Shown: positions 12,601 to 23,449 of the stretch, piece after piece
Layout: every line of letters begins with the position of its first letter
Numbering within the stretch: the stretch's first letter is position 1
Source: Plectosphaerella cucumerina
Taxonomy: Eukaryota; Ascomycota; Sordariomycetes; Glomerellales; Plectosphaerellaceae
Assembly: GCA_020746995.1 (NCBI GenBank)
Contig: JAGPXD010000005.1
Span: 1,178,001 to 1,242,000 of the forward strand
Length of the DNA: 64,000 nucleotides
Reading direction: 5' to 3'
The notes under the pieces: generated by a model
What the model was told of the DNA's origin: nothing
What the model saw: only the letters and a program-made list of their open reading frames with translations
The model's database searches: none
Program-made: the position numbers and the translations under genes

Positions 12601-15600
12601 GGCAATCAATGTAAGGTAAATTGAATGCAGGCACCTTCACGACAAAGTCCCAGGATCAAACCCCCGGGGGCACGGAGACAGTTTGGGTTTCTGGGGTCGG
12701 ACTTTTAGCACCCCGGCTGCCGAGCCCGCACTGTCCGGAGGATCAGACAGCGCCAGCCTCCTGTCCACCTGTCACTGTCAGCGATCGTAGCATGTCGAGT
12801 CTGATGAGATGGGAGGGTCATCGTTCGGCAGCCATCTCGGAATCGCGAGCATGCTGAGCCGGTAGTTGCTCGGACATATGGACACGCGCCCACCTCCAGA
12901 TGCCGCCTTCATCCTCTTGGCATACTGGTGCCCGAATGTACGAGAATGCGATTGCTCAGCGACCAGGAGCAAATAAGCAATCGCTCCCATTGGAGTCGGC
13001 AGGCATCGACGGGCGGCATACTTTTCGTCAACCGAGACAGCCACGGTGCCCGGATGGCGACCCTCCCGGGTTAGGGTCATCAAAGCAGCAAACCCGGCTG
13101 CCGTCGGTCCCCGTGCAAGCCCTGCACAGACTTTGAAGTCACCGCCGTTGCGTGACTCTGCGCGCCGTCCGCTCCTCTTACTTACCTGGGGTTGTTCGCC
13201 GGGCATTCTCGACTTTCTAGAAGAGGGAACGTCGCGATCTTCGGGCGCCACATGATGCCCACTCGTCCGGCCGGAGCAGGGGCGGGGTGTGCCTCGCAGT
13301 CCACAAAGAGCCGGGTGTCTAGCACGCGCCAGGGGGGCAAGCTCGCATTTATCCATTTATCCCCGTGGCGCCGGCGTCCTTGGCTGCGGGGGCCCGCGAG
13401 GACGAGTGCTTGTTCCTTTTTTTCGAAGAACCGGCCGCAACTACCGCTGGGGAATAGATGCATTCGCAGCTAGTCAAATGCCCGGGAAGAGGATCTCTCA
13501 CCGTCCTGGGGATGGATCGACGTTGCTTCGGATCAAAGGAGACAGGGGACCTCCCAGCTTTGAGCACTACACTCCGGGGTGCGAGATGAAGGCGTCTTCT
13601 TACCCATGCTTGACTCAGCGAGGCCGGTTCGCTTGGTGACACGCTCGCTTTGGCGGTGATGCCTCTAAGTCGAGTCGGTGTGTGGTGTGCTGATCTTGGG
13701 ACCTGTCCGCCGGGAGGGCATGATCGATCAGGGTTCAGACCACGGGACGCACAACTGTCGTCCCGTGTCATCGGATGGTAGGCAACGCCCGCCGTCACCA
13801 CTCTCGAGCCGCCTCTGTCATTGGGCGCGTGGGAAAGGATCGACCTCACGATGGCACTGCGCTGGGTGGTCGACGCGGGCTGCCACGGCGGGAGGGAGCT
13901 GCGGCTGCCTTCCCTACCTCCCCGCCTGCTGCGAGGCTGCCTGACGCAGGAGAAATACGGTTCGCAGAAATTGGCCGCTATTTCTGGTGCGCAGCCCCCT
14001 TCCCACGCCCGAGGCGACGTCCGCTGGCGTTGTCGTCAAGTTTGGTTCGGCCTAGCCACTTTTGCCCTCCTGGCCCCTTGGTCCGGGGCCGCGCGCGTCG
14101 ATGCCTGCCACTTCCGTGCGTTGCTGGATCGAAGAGGTCGGACTGGGGACGGAGAAGAACTCGATCCTTCCCCATGACCCGTCGTTTTGTTTACCACACC
14201 CTCCCCCTCTCGTGGAAGAGGGGGGAGTGTTTATCGCGGACCCAGGCCGGGCGCACGGCCAGACGGTACCACGGGAGGCATGGCTTCGGGACGCCGACCT
14301 CGTGGAGAGGTAGGACGTGTCGTCGCGCGAAGAGTGTGAGTAACAGTAATAACAGGCGCGCGGTATAGACTTCTCGATCCTGCCGTTGTTCCCCTTTTCC
14401 ACCCCTGGCGCGGGAGCTGTTGCCACGCGTGGACTGATGCGGCGACGGACGGTCGAGTCTGGCGGATGGGGGACGTGCCGAGCGTTATGGCCCATGTGTT
14501 GAGGGTATTGCATGGACGAAAGCAGATGCCGCCGGCAGCCATGTTGCTCCCAATGGACGGCTCGCGGTGGGTATGTGGAGGTGAGGAGGCGCGGCGATGG
14601 GATCTGGGCCTGGGTCGGTGGTCTTGTCGTTGGGAGGGGCTGGGACGGGCGTGTTCCAGGCCACGAGTGCCGCGGTGTGATGAGTGGCGAATTCGGGGAG
14701 GATGGGATCCGAGGACAGCTGAGTATGCACGGTTCAGGAGGTATTGTGCTGCATGGACATATTGGCACGTCTTTGGGTGTGGTTGGCACCGCAGCTTAGC
14801 TGGGGTGACACGAGGGTATCTACGTCTGACGGCGCGGGGAGATGAGGCTCTGCTTGGGGGGTTTCATCTACATCACACCGACGTGCCACGGCCTGCTTCC
14901 AGCTCAAGGGAGGTGTGGCCGTCTTGGATCACGAGGGAGGCTTCACGGCTCTGGCCTGGAGGGCCGGTACGTCGCCACCCGTGATGGACGGACTTGATGT
15001 TGCGCCCATGTCCTAGGATGGGCGATATCTTGGCTTCCGGGACCCTCTGGAGACTCGATCGGCTGCCGACTGGGTTCTCCACGATTGCTGGGGTGGAAGA
15101 GTCCACTTGATCCGCATTTCCTGGGTCGTCTTCCGCATTGATCTTCCGCTGCGACTTGGAATCAATCTGGCGTGGGACGCATGTGCCTCACGATAGCTGG
15201 CCTTTGCCAAGGCGGTGGGTTCCCCTGAGAACTCAGAAGTTCAGACAGCCGTCTGTAGACTACTATTGATAAGATGATGGAGTTGCCGAGGCAGACAGAC
15301 TTCGGTCGTTGGACTTGAATGGTACTATGAAGACTTCGTCTGCATCTTGGCCGTTGTAGATGCCATCAGAGCCCGCTGATGGCAGGATATCATCTGGAAC
15401 CCGCGTGAGAGATATAGGAGGTAGTGCTGGGTGATGGGAGAAGCATGTCTCCTTCGTCTAAGCAGAAAGTCAACAGCTGACATCTTTTCCCAAACGATGC
15501 GCCTCTGCATCTACATTCTAACGATACTACTGACTTTCCAGCGTGCGCTTCTCTCACGTAGGCTTCAACAACCGTATGGAGGACAGAGTTGTGCTTGTCG

Positions 15601-16395
15601 ACAGGATGGTGGCTTCCACCTCGGGTGATGGTTTGTGTTGGACATTTGAAAGCACAGCTTGCTCCTCGACCTTTCTGTAGGGTGTCAGACTTTGATCTCC
15701 GTGATCCAGATGTGAGAGGAGAGCAAGCCTTACCATCCCATCGGGTTTGGCCATAGGTCAGTTTCACATCTAGTATCGAGAAGCGGGACATCGGGAAGCA
15801 TTGCATATGATCGATCTCACAGGTAAAGTGAAACAGACAGACATGGCATTGAATGCTCGATTGTCTATCTAACGACCAAACACATCTTGGTCAAGTTGGC
15901 TCCTCGAGCCAACCGTGTCCTCCTCCCTCCACTCGTCCCCGAGCCCGTCACCTCAAGACGGGCCAATGGCAAAAAGCTGAATACACATTAAGCACTGAGC
16001 TCCCAGAAGCCAGCGCCGAGGAGCGGCATCCAGCTCGGGACCCAGACTGTGTGTCGAGAAAAAAGAAAAGAGGCGTAGTGAGCGACCTCAAAATGTACGA
16101 AGAAGAGAGAGAGAGAGAGGAAGGGAGTGAGAAAAAAGGAAAAAGAAAAGGGGGAAAGTGGTATAAGCCGTCGTCATTCCAACATCGTCCGGGGTTCGTC
16201 GTCGTCAGGGAGGACGCGCTGTGTCTCTCCGTGTCTGTGTATGGGTTGGGTTCTCAAAACGCCTGCCTGGTGGCTGTCCAGAACGCTCCAGGTGCCCAAA
16301 ATCTATCGCCAAACTGCAAGTGCTGCGCCGTCCAGGGCTGTGAAGAATATGTACGTCACGCTCGGGGCGTGCTTATCGATCAGGTGCATGTTCGT

Positions 16396-18651
16396 CTAGT
16401 AGGCGGAGCCGGGGACAGGCTTGCGGGCGACAGGTCCGGTGGGAGGACCGGATGCGTTGGAGGCGCTCGAGGCAGCCCTGGTGCGTCCGTTGACGGGCGA
16501 CATCGGGCTTCCCTGAGGAGGAGAGCCGCCGGGACCCATGCGGCTAGGTTGAGGAATGCGGCTGTGGCCGGCAGGGCTCTGGCTACGGGGTCCCATGCCG
16601 CTGGGGCTCTGGGGACGACCGCCGGGAGGGCCTTGGAAGCGGGGGCCGGGTGACTGCGAGCGAGGGCCCATGCCGCTGGGGCTCTGAGGACGTCCTCCGG
16701 GAGGTCCCTGGAATCGTGGTCCGGGGGACTGGGCGCGAGGGCCAGGGCTCATGGCACGGCCGCCGGGAGAAGCAGGCCTGCCGTGCATCATAGCAGGGTT
16801 GGGTCCTCCGGCGAACTGGGGGCCGCCACGCGGGCCGCCATGAGGACCACCCTGAGGACGCTGACCGGGACCGAACTTGGGGCCGGGGCCACGAGGAGGG
16901 CCGCCAGGACCGTTAGGCCTGCCGGGGTGGTTGCGAGGGCCGGGGCCGTTGGGACCAGGACCATTGGGGCCAGGGCCGTTCTGAGGCCTCGGCTTGACGG
17001 GGCGTGTGGACAGGCAGGTGCGAGGAACGACACCCTGCTGGGAGCGGTCGAGACGGATGCAGAGAGCCCAGCCGTCGTCGTACTCATGGAGAAGGCGGAC
17101 GAGCTGGCCGGCGCGAAGTTCAAGCTCATCGTCCATGGTGGGCTTGAAGTCGAGCTGAACGCGATGAACCATGGAGTTGGCGGGTCCGCCGGCGGCAGCA
17201 ATGGCAGCAGCGCCTGAGGAAGACGGAGCGGGCTGTTCGCCTGACTGGGAGGTCTCGCTGAACTCGGTGCCAGCGGGGCTAGGAGGACCGACCATGGCGC
17301 CGACAGAGGGCGGGGGAGGCAGGGTCAGGTCGAGAGGCTTGGGGCCGCCATCCTGACGAATCGAGGCCTTGCGAGTGAGCGCACCCGCAGCCACAGCGCC
17401 AGCAGCAGCGCCGGCAGCAACACCCGCGGCCATGCCCATGCCATTAGCATTGTTGGCGGCAGGGGCGGGGGCCTGGGCGGAGGGCACAGCAGCCATGGTG
17501 GTAGGACCAGCAGGCAGCGGCTTCTCCGAAGGAGGGTACGGGCTCTCGGGCTCCTCCATGATGGGAGTCGGGATACGCTCAGCCTGGTTGCCGAAGGGGT
17601 TGCTCGGGTTGGTGCTGTCGCCGGTGTTGGGGCGATCCCACGAGTTCCGGGCGTGGTTGGGAGCAAGGCGGTCGTCGCCGCCGGACGGGCCGGAGGCGAG
17701 CATCACCTGGGCACCCTTGCTGTTGCGCTTGTCGAGGCTGAGGTTGGGCAGGAACTGGGTGACGGGACGCAGGCTGAGGCGGGGAGCGGGACCGGACCGC
17801 TGGCTGTTGGAGGATGGGACAGCGGCGGCCGTGACAAGAGCAGGGTTGCCGAAGGGGTTGAGCTTCTCATCATCGCGGGCGTTCTGGTCTTGCTCGATCT
17901 GCTTCTTACGACGGTTGAATAGCCAGAAGGCGAGGAGGCCGATGAAGAGGAGACCAGCGAGGACACCAATAGCGATGCCGGCTTTGGCGCCAGTTGACGG
18001 TCCTGTCTCGGCATTTTCGGTGGTAGCGATGCTGGTGCTGGAGGCGCTGCTGATAGAGGCGTCCGCGCGGTCTGCGCTGACGACAGTTCCGGTAGGGTCG
18101 AGAACGGCACTCGGAGTGCTTGTGGCAACAGCCAGTGTCGACTCGATCTTGGACTTGGTCGGCTGGCTGATGACGGTGGGGATCTTCTCCGTGGACTCTT
18201 CTTCCGCAGTGGTGGTGGGACGGGCGCTGCCCAGGACGGGACCTCCGGCGGCGAAGGTTGTGGTCTCGGCAGCCTTTTTCGTCGAGGTAGGCTTCTCATC
18301 TTCGTCGTCTGAGTCGCTGACAGTGCGGTAGCCACCGACAGAGCCGGTGAAGGAAGGGGTCAGGGTCTGATACACGGTTCTAACGATGGTGGAAGCTGGA
18401 TACTGTCAGCAGTAGTCACCAGGGCCAGAGAGTATCAAGCGCTGCTCTTGACGGGTGAGAGCCTTACGTCCTGTGCTCCGCCTGGTCGAGGTCGGCTCCT
18501 CCTCTTCCTCTTCGTCCTTGCCGATGAATCGGTTCCAAGCATCACCGACATCCTCCCAGAACTGGGGAGACCTCGGCTGGTGCTCGTGGGTTTCCTCGCG
18601 CTCCATGAGGGGGGCGTGTTCACCCCGACGGTGCAGGTGAGTGTGACCCAT
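16396..18651 (-). CDS. Single-pass membrane protein with cytoplasmic SH3 domain and Pro/Gly-rich tail
   Basis: Two exons, 18651-18468 and 18395-16396, give 727 residues; the intron (18396-18467) keeps the frame. The N-terminal part is Ser/Thr-rich and probably extracellular. A single transmembrane helix (AGIAIGVLAGLLFIGLLAFWLF, here only cited by its ends AGIAIG...FWLF) is followed by a basic stop-transfer cluster NRRKK. Further on is an SH3 domain (RVQLDFKPTMDDELELRAGQ region, then DDGWALCIRLDRSQQGVVP), then a long Pro/Gly/Arg-rich tail with PxxP motifs. The layout resembles fungal cell-surface SH3 proteins that link the cortex to actin or polarity factors. I know no firm gene name. No N-terminal signal peptide is obvious: the start MGHTHLHRRG is His/Arg-rich. 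The tail contains a 25-residue tandem repeat. Confidence 0.8.
16592..16741 (-). repeat. 75-nt tandem repeat coding for 25-residue Pro/Gly unit
   Basis: Two successive in-frame units with period 75 nt (starts at 16592 and 16667 on the plus strand) encode SPGPRFQGPPGGRPQSPSG plus MGPRSQ, twice, within the SH3 protein tail. The DNA copies have diverged at synonymous sites while the protein unit is identical. Confidence 0.85.
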
Positions 18652-21631
18652 CGCGGCGGTTGCGCTGGGTTGGAGGTTGTTGGCAGGAAAAGGTGAGTCG
18701 TCGAGGTTCTGAACAGGATCGTGATGTGTCGGCTAGCACGAGGCGGAAACACGTATCGGTACGCGGGAGGCGCTGGTGGAATGGAATGCGGGCTGAGGAA
18801 GACGAGTCGTGAATGTGTAAGTGGTTTCGGTTTGCGTTCCAGCTGGTGGATGGGTAGGCGAGTGAGTATGCGGAGAACGCGGATTTTTGTCAATGAATGA
18901 AAATTGGCGCTTGGCCGTTGGTCGGGAGGAAAGAAGGGATCGAAGAGTCGCGCGCGCGCAAAGAAGATTCGTGTCGAGAAAACAGAAGAACTTTTTCGGC
19001 TGGTGATGCTGCGATCGGTGGTTTCGAGGCGGGATAAAGAGTGGTGGGTTGGTTGGCTACGGAGGGAACGGGGTATCGCGCCGGCCTTTGGTAGGTTTTT
19101 GTGAATTGGTAAAGAATGGATGAATCTGCAGAGCTGTTGCGTCTCAAGGGAACCGAGCGCAAGCAGAGTGACAGTTCGCAAAGAGTTGGACTTGACGTGA
19201 CTCGAAGGTGGTGAGCACCCGGACCCGAGGATGGAGTGGCGGAGGGGGGTGGTGAAAAAGGGAAGGGGAGGGCGAAGGGGGACGTGGAAGGAGCGACCTA
19301 GTCAATGAGGTGATGTGGTGCGGAATCCGTCCATTCTGGGGAAGGACCCGCCCCATTGGCCTCCCCTGCTATTCCTGGCTTACCAGGCGGGAAGGAGCTT
19401 TGGTGCCTTTTGGTGGAAGGTGCACAACTTGAACGCAAGGCACAGGGAAGGAAGGGGCGGACCACCCGACACATCCAGGGGTCGTCGGGTGCTTAGTGGT
19501 GGTGGTGGGCTCGTGCACAACGTGCACAAAGCACCAACCAACGGTCATCCGAAACACCAGACGCTGAGCAGTTCATCCCAATGCAAACACCCGCGGCTGC
19601 TGACTCGCCAGGCGTTTGTTTCACTTCTCAACCTGACCTCGATTGAAGTGTCTTCTCTTCATCAATAGCCTTCTTGTTCATACAATGTGAGAGCCCATTC
19701 TGTTGTTATTCTTCCCCGAGCATTGATCTCCAGCACAAATGCTCATCTCGGTGCTTCAAAGGGAAAAAAGGGGGGCACGGACACGGGCAGCAACACTGTG
19801 AAGTTGCCATTTTACAGAGCCCCGCCAACGGCCCCCCATGCCCATGCAGGTACACCATGCGCCTCATTGGTCGCGTCCCTGGACTACGGGCGGCGATCTC
19901 AACCAATCGATAAATTGCTAAGGCCAGCTCCGCCATCGTCTGCAGCCAACCAGCACAAGGCGTCCGCGCGACGGGGTCCGCTACATCCTGGGCGCCCGTC
20001 CTGTCTTTCCCTCAAACCCCTGAACCGCCAAAGACCTGATCCCTGCGCTCCTCTCTTGCAATCCCTTCGCTCTTCTGCCGGCGTTCCCACGGCGAAGGAC
20101 CTCGCACTGGCGCGCAATCACACGCTGAAGTGGTCCCTCGGCCCACAGGAGCGTATCTGACAATGCAATGCTTCCACTCGACGGTTGTCCAGCGTAGCAT
20201 TCTCACCTCGATGCGTCGTCATATTACCCCCGGTCAAGGCAGTACAGCATTCTCGATCTCGGGGACGACACGAGTCTGGTCGACGCAGATGTGACGAAGC
20301 AGCCCCGCCAAGCCAGCTGGAACATGTCCAGCTTTGCGCGGTCAGACTCTTGCGCACTGGCAGTGGCTACCCCCGTGGCTGGCGTCTCCGTGGCATGGCC
20401 GGCACGCAACGAGCGGCACCATGTGGCCGTCGCCCCCTTGTCTCTTCGATGGACTCGGGCCATGTCAGACAACGCGCAAAACCTTCCCTTCCCGCGGCTG
20501 GCCCAGCCTGGCGTCGTTGCCCGTCGTTTCAACCTGGCCGGTTCAGCCGTACAGGCAGGGCTGGGCTAGACGAAGGAAGAGGTCGAGGGAGAAAAAGTTA
20601 CTTCGGCGTCATTGGCGATGCCTCAACAAACCCTCTCGATGTGACGGACTGCTGCTAGAACAAACTGCTACTCTGCTAGGCTCGTTCCTACTCGGGATCT
20701 CCGACTGCTGCCCGGTCCAGGAAACATTGTCCCGGCATGCGAAGCGCGTCTCCGCCACGGCTGAATACGGCCAGCTCAGCAAATGCAACATCGTCATACG
20801 AGTACTGTAAACTCTCCCTCGGCTTCTACACTTTCTCTTCCGCAAGTCCATCATCCCAAATATCCCCGACCCCCAAGCCCATCGCCCCTGGTTCGCCCCG
20901 ACTTCTGAAACGCCGGCACCCGCCTCCCTCGCGGCGCCGCTGCTGACGCCGTCGATCCCACCCCATGGATCCCGTCCTCCGCGCCGAGCTACTGCACCCT
21001 ACCGAGATTTGAACTCCAGAAGACTCCGACTGAGGAAGATTATCGACGCATCGTGAACCCGGCAGACGGGGCCCTGAGAACATTTTTCTCCCCTAGCTCT
21101 GTTGCCATTCGGCGGAGATGTTTTGTTTGTTCATGACGTCTCCGCTGCCGGGGACCTGGGGCTGATGGTTCGCCGACGCTTCCATGATGTAAGGTGCTGT
21201 CTTTTGTGCAGATGGCCCGGACAATAATGATCGGCACTCCCCAATCTCACGAGCGGGATCTTTTCCAAGCTTCCGCGACTATTCTCCGCGGCCCATTGGT
21301 CCCCCGGCGTCGACGGAATTCCACGGAAGTCAGTGACAATGGCTTGCATGTTTGCGCCCCTCGAGGCTGCGGACCTCGCACCTCGGAGGCCGTCACTGCG
21401 TGTTTGTGCCGTGTTCTTGTTCTTGGCCGCAAGCCACGCGGGCAGAAACCCCGACCCCCTTTAATAAAACCCGACCCATGGGTCGTGAGGCTGAGGATCC
21501 TACGGTGTGATATCTCACGGCACGGGGAAAGGGAAACACGGGCAGAGGCCTCCGAGGCAAAGTTGTGCGTGTCGTACAAGATTCTCTTCATGTCATGACA
21601 CAGTCTCTATCTTTTCGCAAGCCCAGCTTCC
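18652..21631. other. 3.0-kb intergenic region, SH3 gene promoter and NAF1 3' flank
   Basis: Lies upstream of the SH3-protein gene and downstream of NAF1. I found no supported coding sequence, tRNA or repeat. Confidence 0.45.
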
Positions 21632-23449
21632 TCACTGCTGAGGCGGCGGCTGCGGCGGCCACTGAGGCTGCTGTCCGCCCTGCTGCGCGCTCCGCTGCAT
21701 CTGTCCCAGCAACGCCGCGAAGAAGGCCGGGTTGAAGTGCGCCTGCTGTCCCGCCTGCTGCCCTGCCTGAGGACCCGGCCAGCCTGGCGGCGGAGGGGGA
21801 ACGAAGCCGCCCGGTGCTGCTGCTGCTTGTTGCGGCGGTGGCGGGGCCTGCTGAGGCATCTGGAAGGGGAAGTTGAAAGCTGGTGCCGCGGGAGCCTGGA
21901 CGTGTGCGTTTGCTGCCGGCGCTGCAGGCGCCCCTGGGAAGCCACTCCACTGCGGCTGGTTCTGCGCGTGATCCGGAGCTTTGTGACGAGCCGCTTCTGG
22001 AGAACGAGGGCCCCGCGGGGGTTGCGAGTGTCCTGCACCTCCACCACGGCCGCCGCGACCTCCCCTACCGCCACGGCCTCTGTCCTTACCCCGACCGCCT
22101 CCTCGTCCACGCTTTCCGCCAAAGCGGTGCGCCGCCGTGCCTGGTTCGGGCTCCTCGATGTAGCTCTGCTGGATGGGCGGGCCCTGGCCGAAGCTCGCCG
22201 GCCGTTGGAGGGGCTTATACGGGCCGTCGTCCTCATCGTCGTAGTTGAGCGTTGTGGTATCGGGCCTGACTTCGTTACGCAGCGGGTGAGGCTCCCTGGG
22301 ACCACCGCCACGGCCGCCTTCGCCTCCGCTTCCGCTGGGACCACCACGGCCAGACTTCTCTCTCCTCTTCTGCTTCTGCGCCTTCTTGTACTCTGCCTCT
22401 CTCTCGTCATCTGAGAACTCCATCTCGTCCTCGGCCACCTCCTCGTCGTGAATGTTACTGGCGTCGGAACCCTTGACGCTGCGCAGCGGCTCCGTGAAGA
22501 CGAACTTGGCGTGGTCCTCGGGGTAGCAGATCTTGCTGCCGACCTTGAGGCCGAGCTCGGTGATGTCCTCCGGCGACGAGAACATGACGGTGTACATGGG
22601 CTGGAGCACCTTGCCTATCGTCTCGGCGATGACACCGACGACGGCGCGCTCTGTGGTGCACAGGACAGAGCCGGTGTCAAGAACCCGGTACTCGCCGGGC
22701 GTAAAGGCCTTGACGACGATGATGTTCTCGACCACCTGATCCACGACGCCGAGGTCCGTAATCTTCATCTCCGGGGTGATAGTGACGTCGGGCTTGGGGA
22801 CCGGCTCGTACTCCACCTCGTTCTTCGTGCGCAGCTGCGTGTTGTTCCCGCTCTTGCCTGCCTCGCCCTCGTCGTCCGACTCTGCGGCCATCAGCATGCG
22901 CGCTGTCTCCTCGATGCTCATGAGCTCGTAGCCCTCCTTCTCATCGTCGTCGTCGTCCGACGAGTCGGAGCTGCTCGATTCGGAGGACGATTCGTACGGT
23001 GACGAGTCAATCTCCCACTCGGGGTGTTCGCCCTGGCCCTGGTCCTCGCCTTCTTGTTGCGGCCGCTCGAGGATCGCGCCGGGTGCCGCTGTCGCATCAG
23101 CAGCAGTAGGCTGTGTAGTGGAGGCGTTCGCGGCCTGAGGAGGCTGATCGCTGCCGAGGAAGGCCTCCAGCGCCCCAGTAAGGGAGGAGGTTGTCGCTTC
23201 GTCGTCAACCATCATGGTGTCGGGGTTCGCGGTGGAAGCTTCGGGGGCGGGGTTGCTCTGGGTTCCCGAGGGTCCAGCAGCGCTCGGGGTTGGCGCCGGC
23301 GCTGAGGACGCATCGGCCATGGCTGTGTCGTCGCCGTTGATATTGACTCCGTCAAAGCTTGCTGCTGCAGCGAGAAGGTCGGCGGGCACCGGCGGCAGGG
23401 TCTCGTTGGGCTTGGCGAAGCCCAGGCCGGGAATCGTGAAGCCGGACAT
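21632..23449 (-). CDS. NAF1: NAF1, H/ACA snoRNP assembly factor
   Basis: One uninterrupted 605-codon frame. Residues about 222-325 form the Gar1/Naf1 RNA-binding core (ITDLGVVDQVVENIIVVKA, DTGSVLCTTERAVVGVIAET, GSKICYPEDHAKFVFTEPL). It is flanked by an acidic Ser/Asp-rich segment and a long C-terminal tail with RGG-like Gly/Arg runs and then Pro/Gln-rich sequence. NAF1 binds Cbf5/dyskerin in the nucleus, loads it on nascent H/ACA snoRNAs and is later exchanged for GAR1. The start MSGFTIPGLGF was preferred to a Met 11 codons upstream because the Ile-Pro-Gly-Leu start is characteristic of fungal homologues. The Pro-rich tail is long but of normal type for the family. Confidence 0.93.
   Translation of the reverse strand: MSGFTIPGLGFAKPNETLPPVPADLLAAAASFDGVNINGDDTAMADASSAPAPTPSAAGPSGTQSNPAPEASTANPDTMMVDDEATTSSLTGALEAFLGSDQPPQAANASTTQPTAADATAAPGAILERPQQEGEDQGQGEHPEWEIDSSPYESSSESSSSDSSDDDDDEKEGYELMSIEETARMLMAAESDDEGEAGKSGNNTQLRTKNEVEYEPVPKPDVTITPEMKITDLGVVDQVVENIIVVKAFTPGEYRVLDTGSVLCTTERAVVGVIAETIGKVLQPMYTVMFSSPEDITELGLKVGSKICYPEDHAKFVFTEPLRSVKGSDASNIHDEEVAEDEMEFSDDEREAEYKKAQKQKRREKSGRGGPSGSGGEGGRGGGPREPHPLRNEVRPDTTTLNYDDEDDGPYKPLQRPASFGQGPPIQQSYIEEPEPGTAAHRFGGKRGRGGGRGKDRGRGGRGGRGGRGGGAGHSQPPRGPRSPEAARHKAPDHAQNQPQWSGFPGAPAAPAANAHVQAPAAPAFNFPFQMPQQAPPPPQQAAAAPGGFVPPPPPGWPGPQAGQQAGQQAHFNPAFFAALLGQMQRSAQQGGQQPQWPPQPPPQQ

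Larger units (their letters stand above)
6968..16395. other. 9.4-kb gene-free region upstream of xlnR
   Basis: No frame here has recognisable domains, coherent splice structure or domain-like sequence; the open frames (up to about 300 codons) look like chance frames in GC-rich DNA. Because the next gene (16396-18651) points its 3' end this way, almost all of the region is upstream of xlnR. It contains simple repeats (CAG at 9283-9303; GGAGAC x4 at 9670-9693) and matches to the frequent SYGGRG carbon-repressor consensus such as 7334-7339 and 7496-7501, which are too degenerate to prove regulation. A 141-codon frame (7272-6847, minus) overlaps the xlnR start out of frame and could act as an upstream ORF if transcribed. 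A non-coding RNA cannot be excluded. Confidence 0.5.

Noticed and set aside
14052..14789. 245-codon minus-strand frame
   Set aside because: Pro/Ser/Arg-rich without pattern, mirrored by frames of similar length on the other strand; looks like chance.
17369..18331. 320-codon plus-strand frame
   Set aside because: Antisense shadow of the SH3-protein gene; Ala/Ser-rich mirror of its codons.
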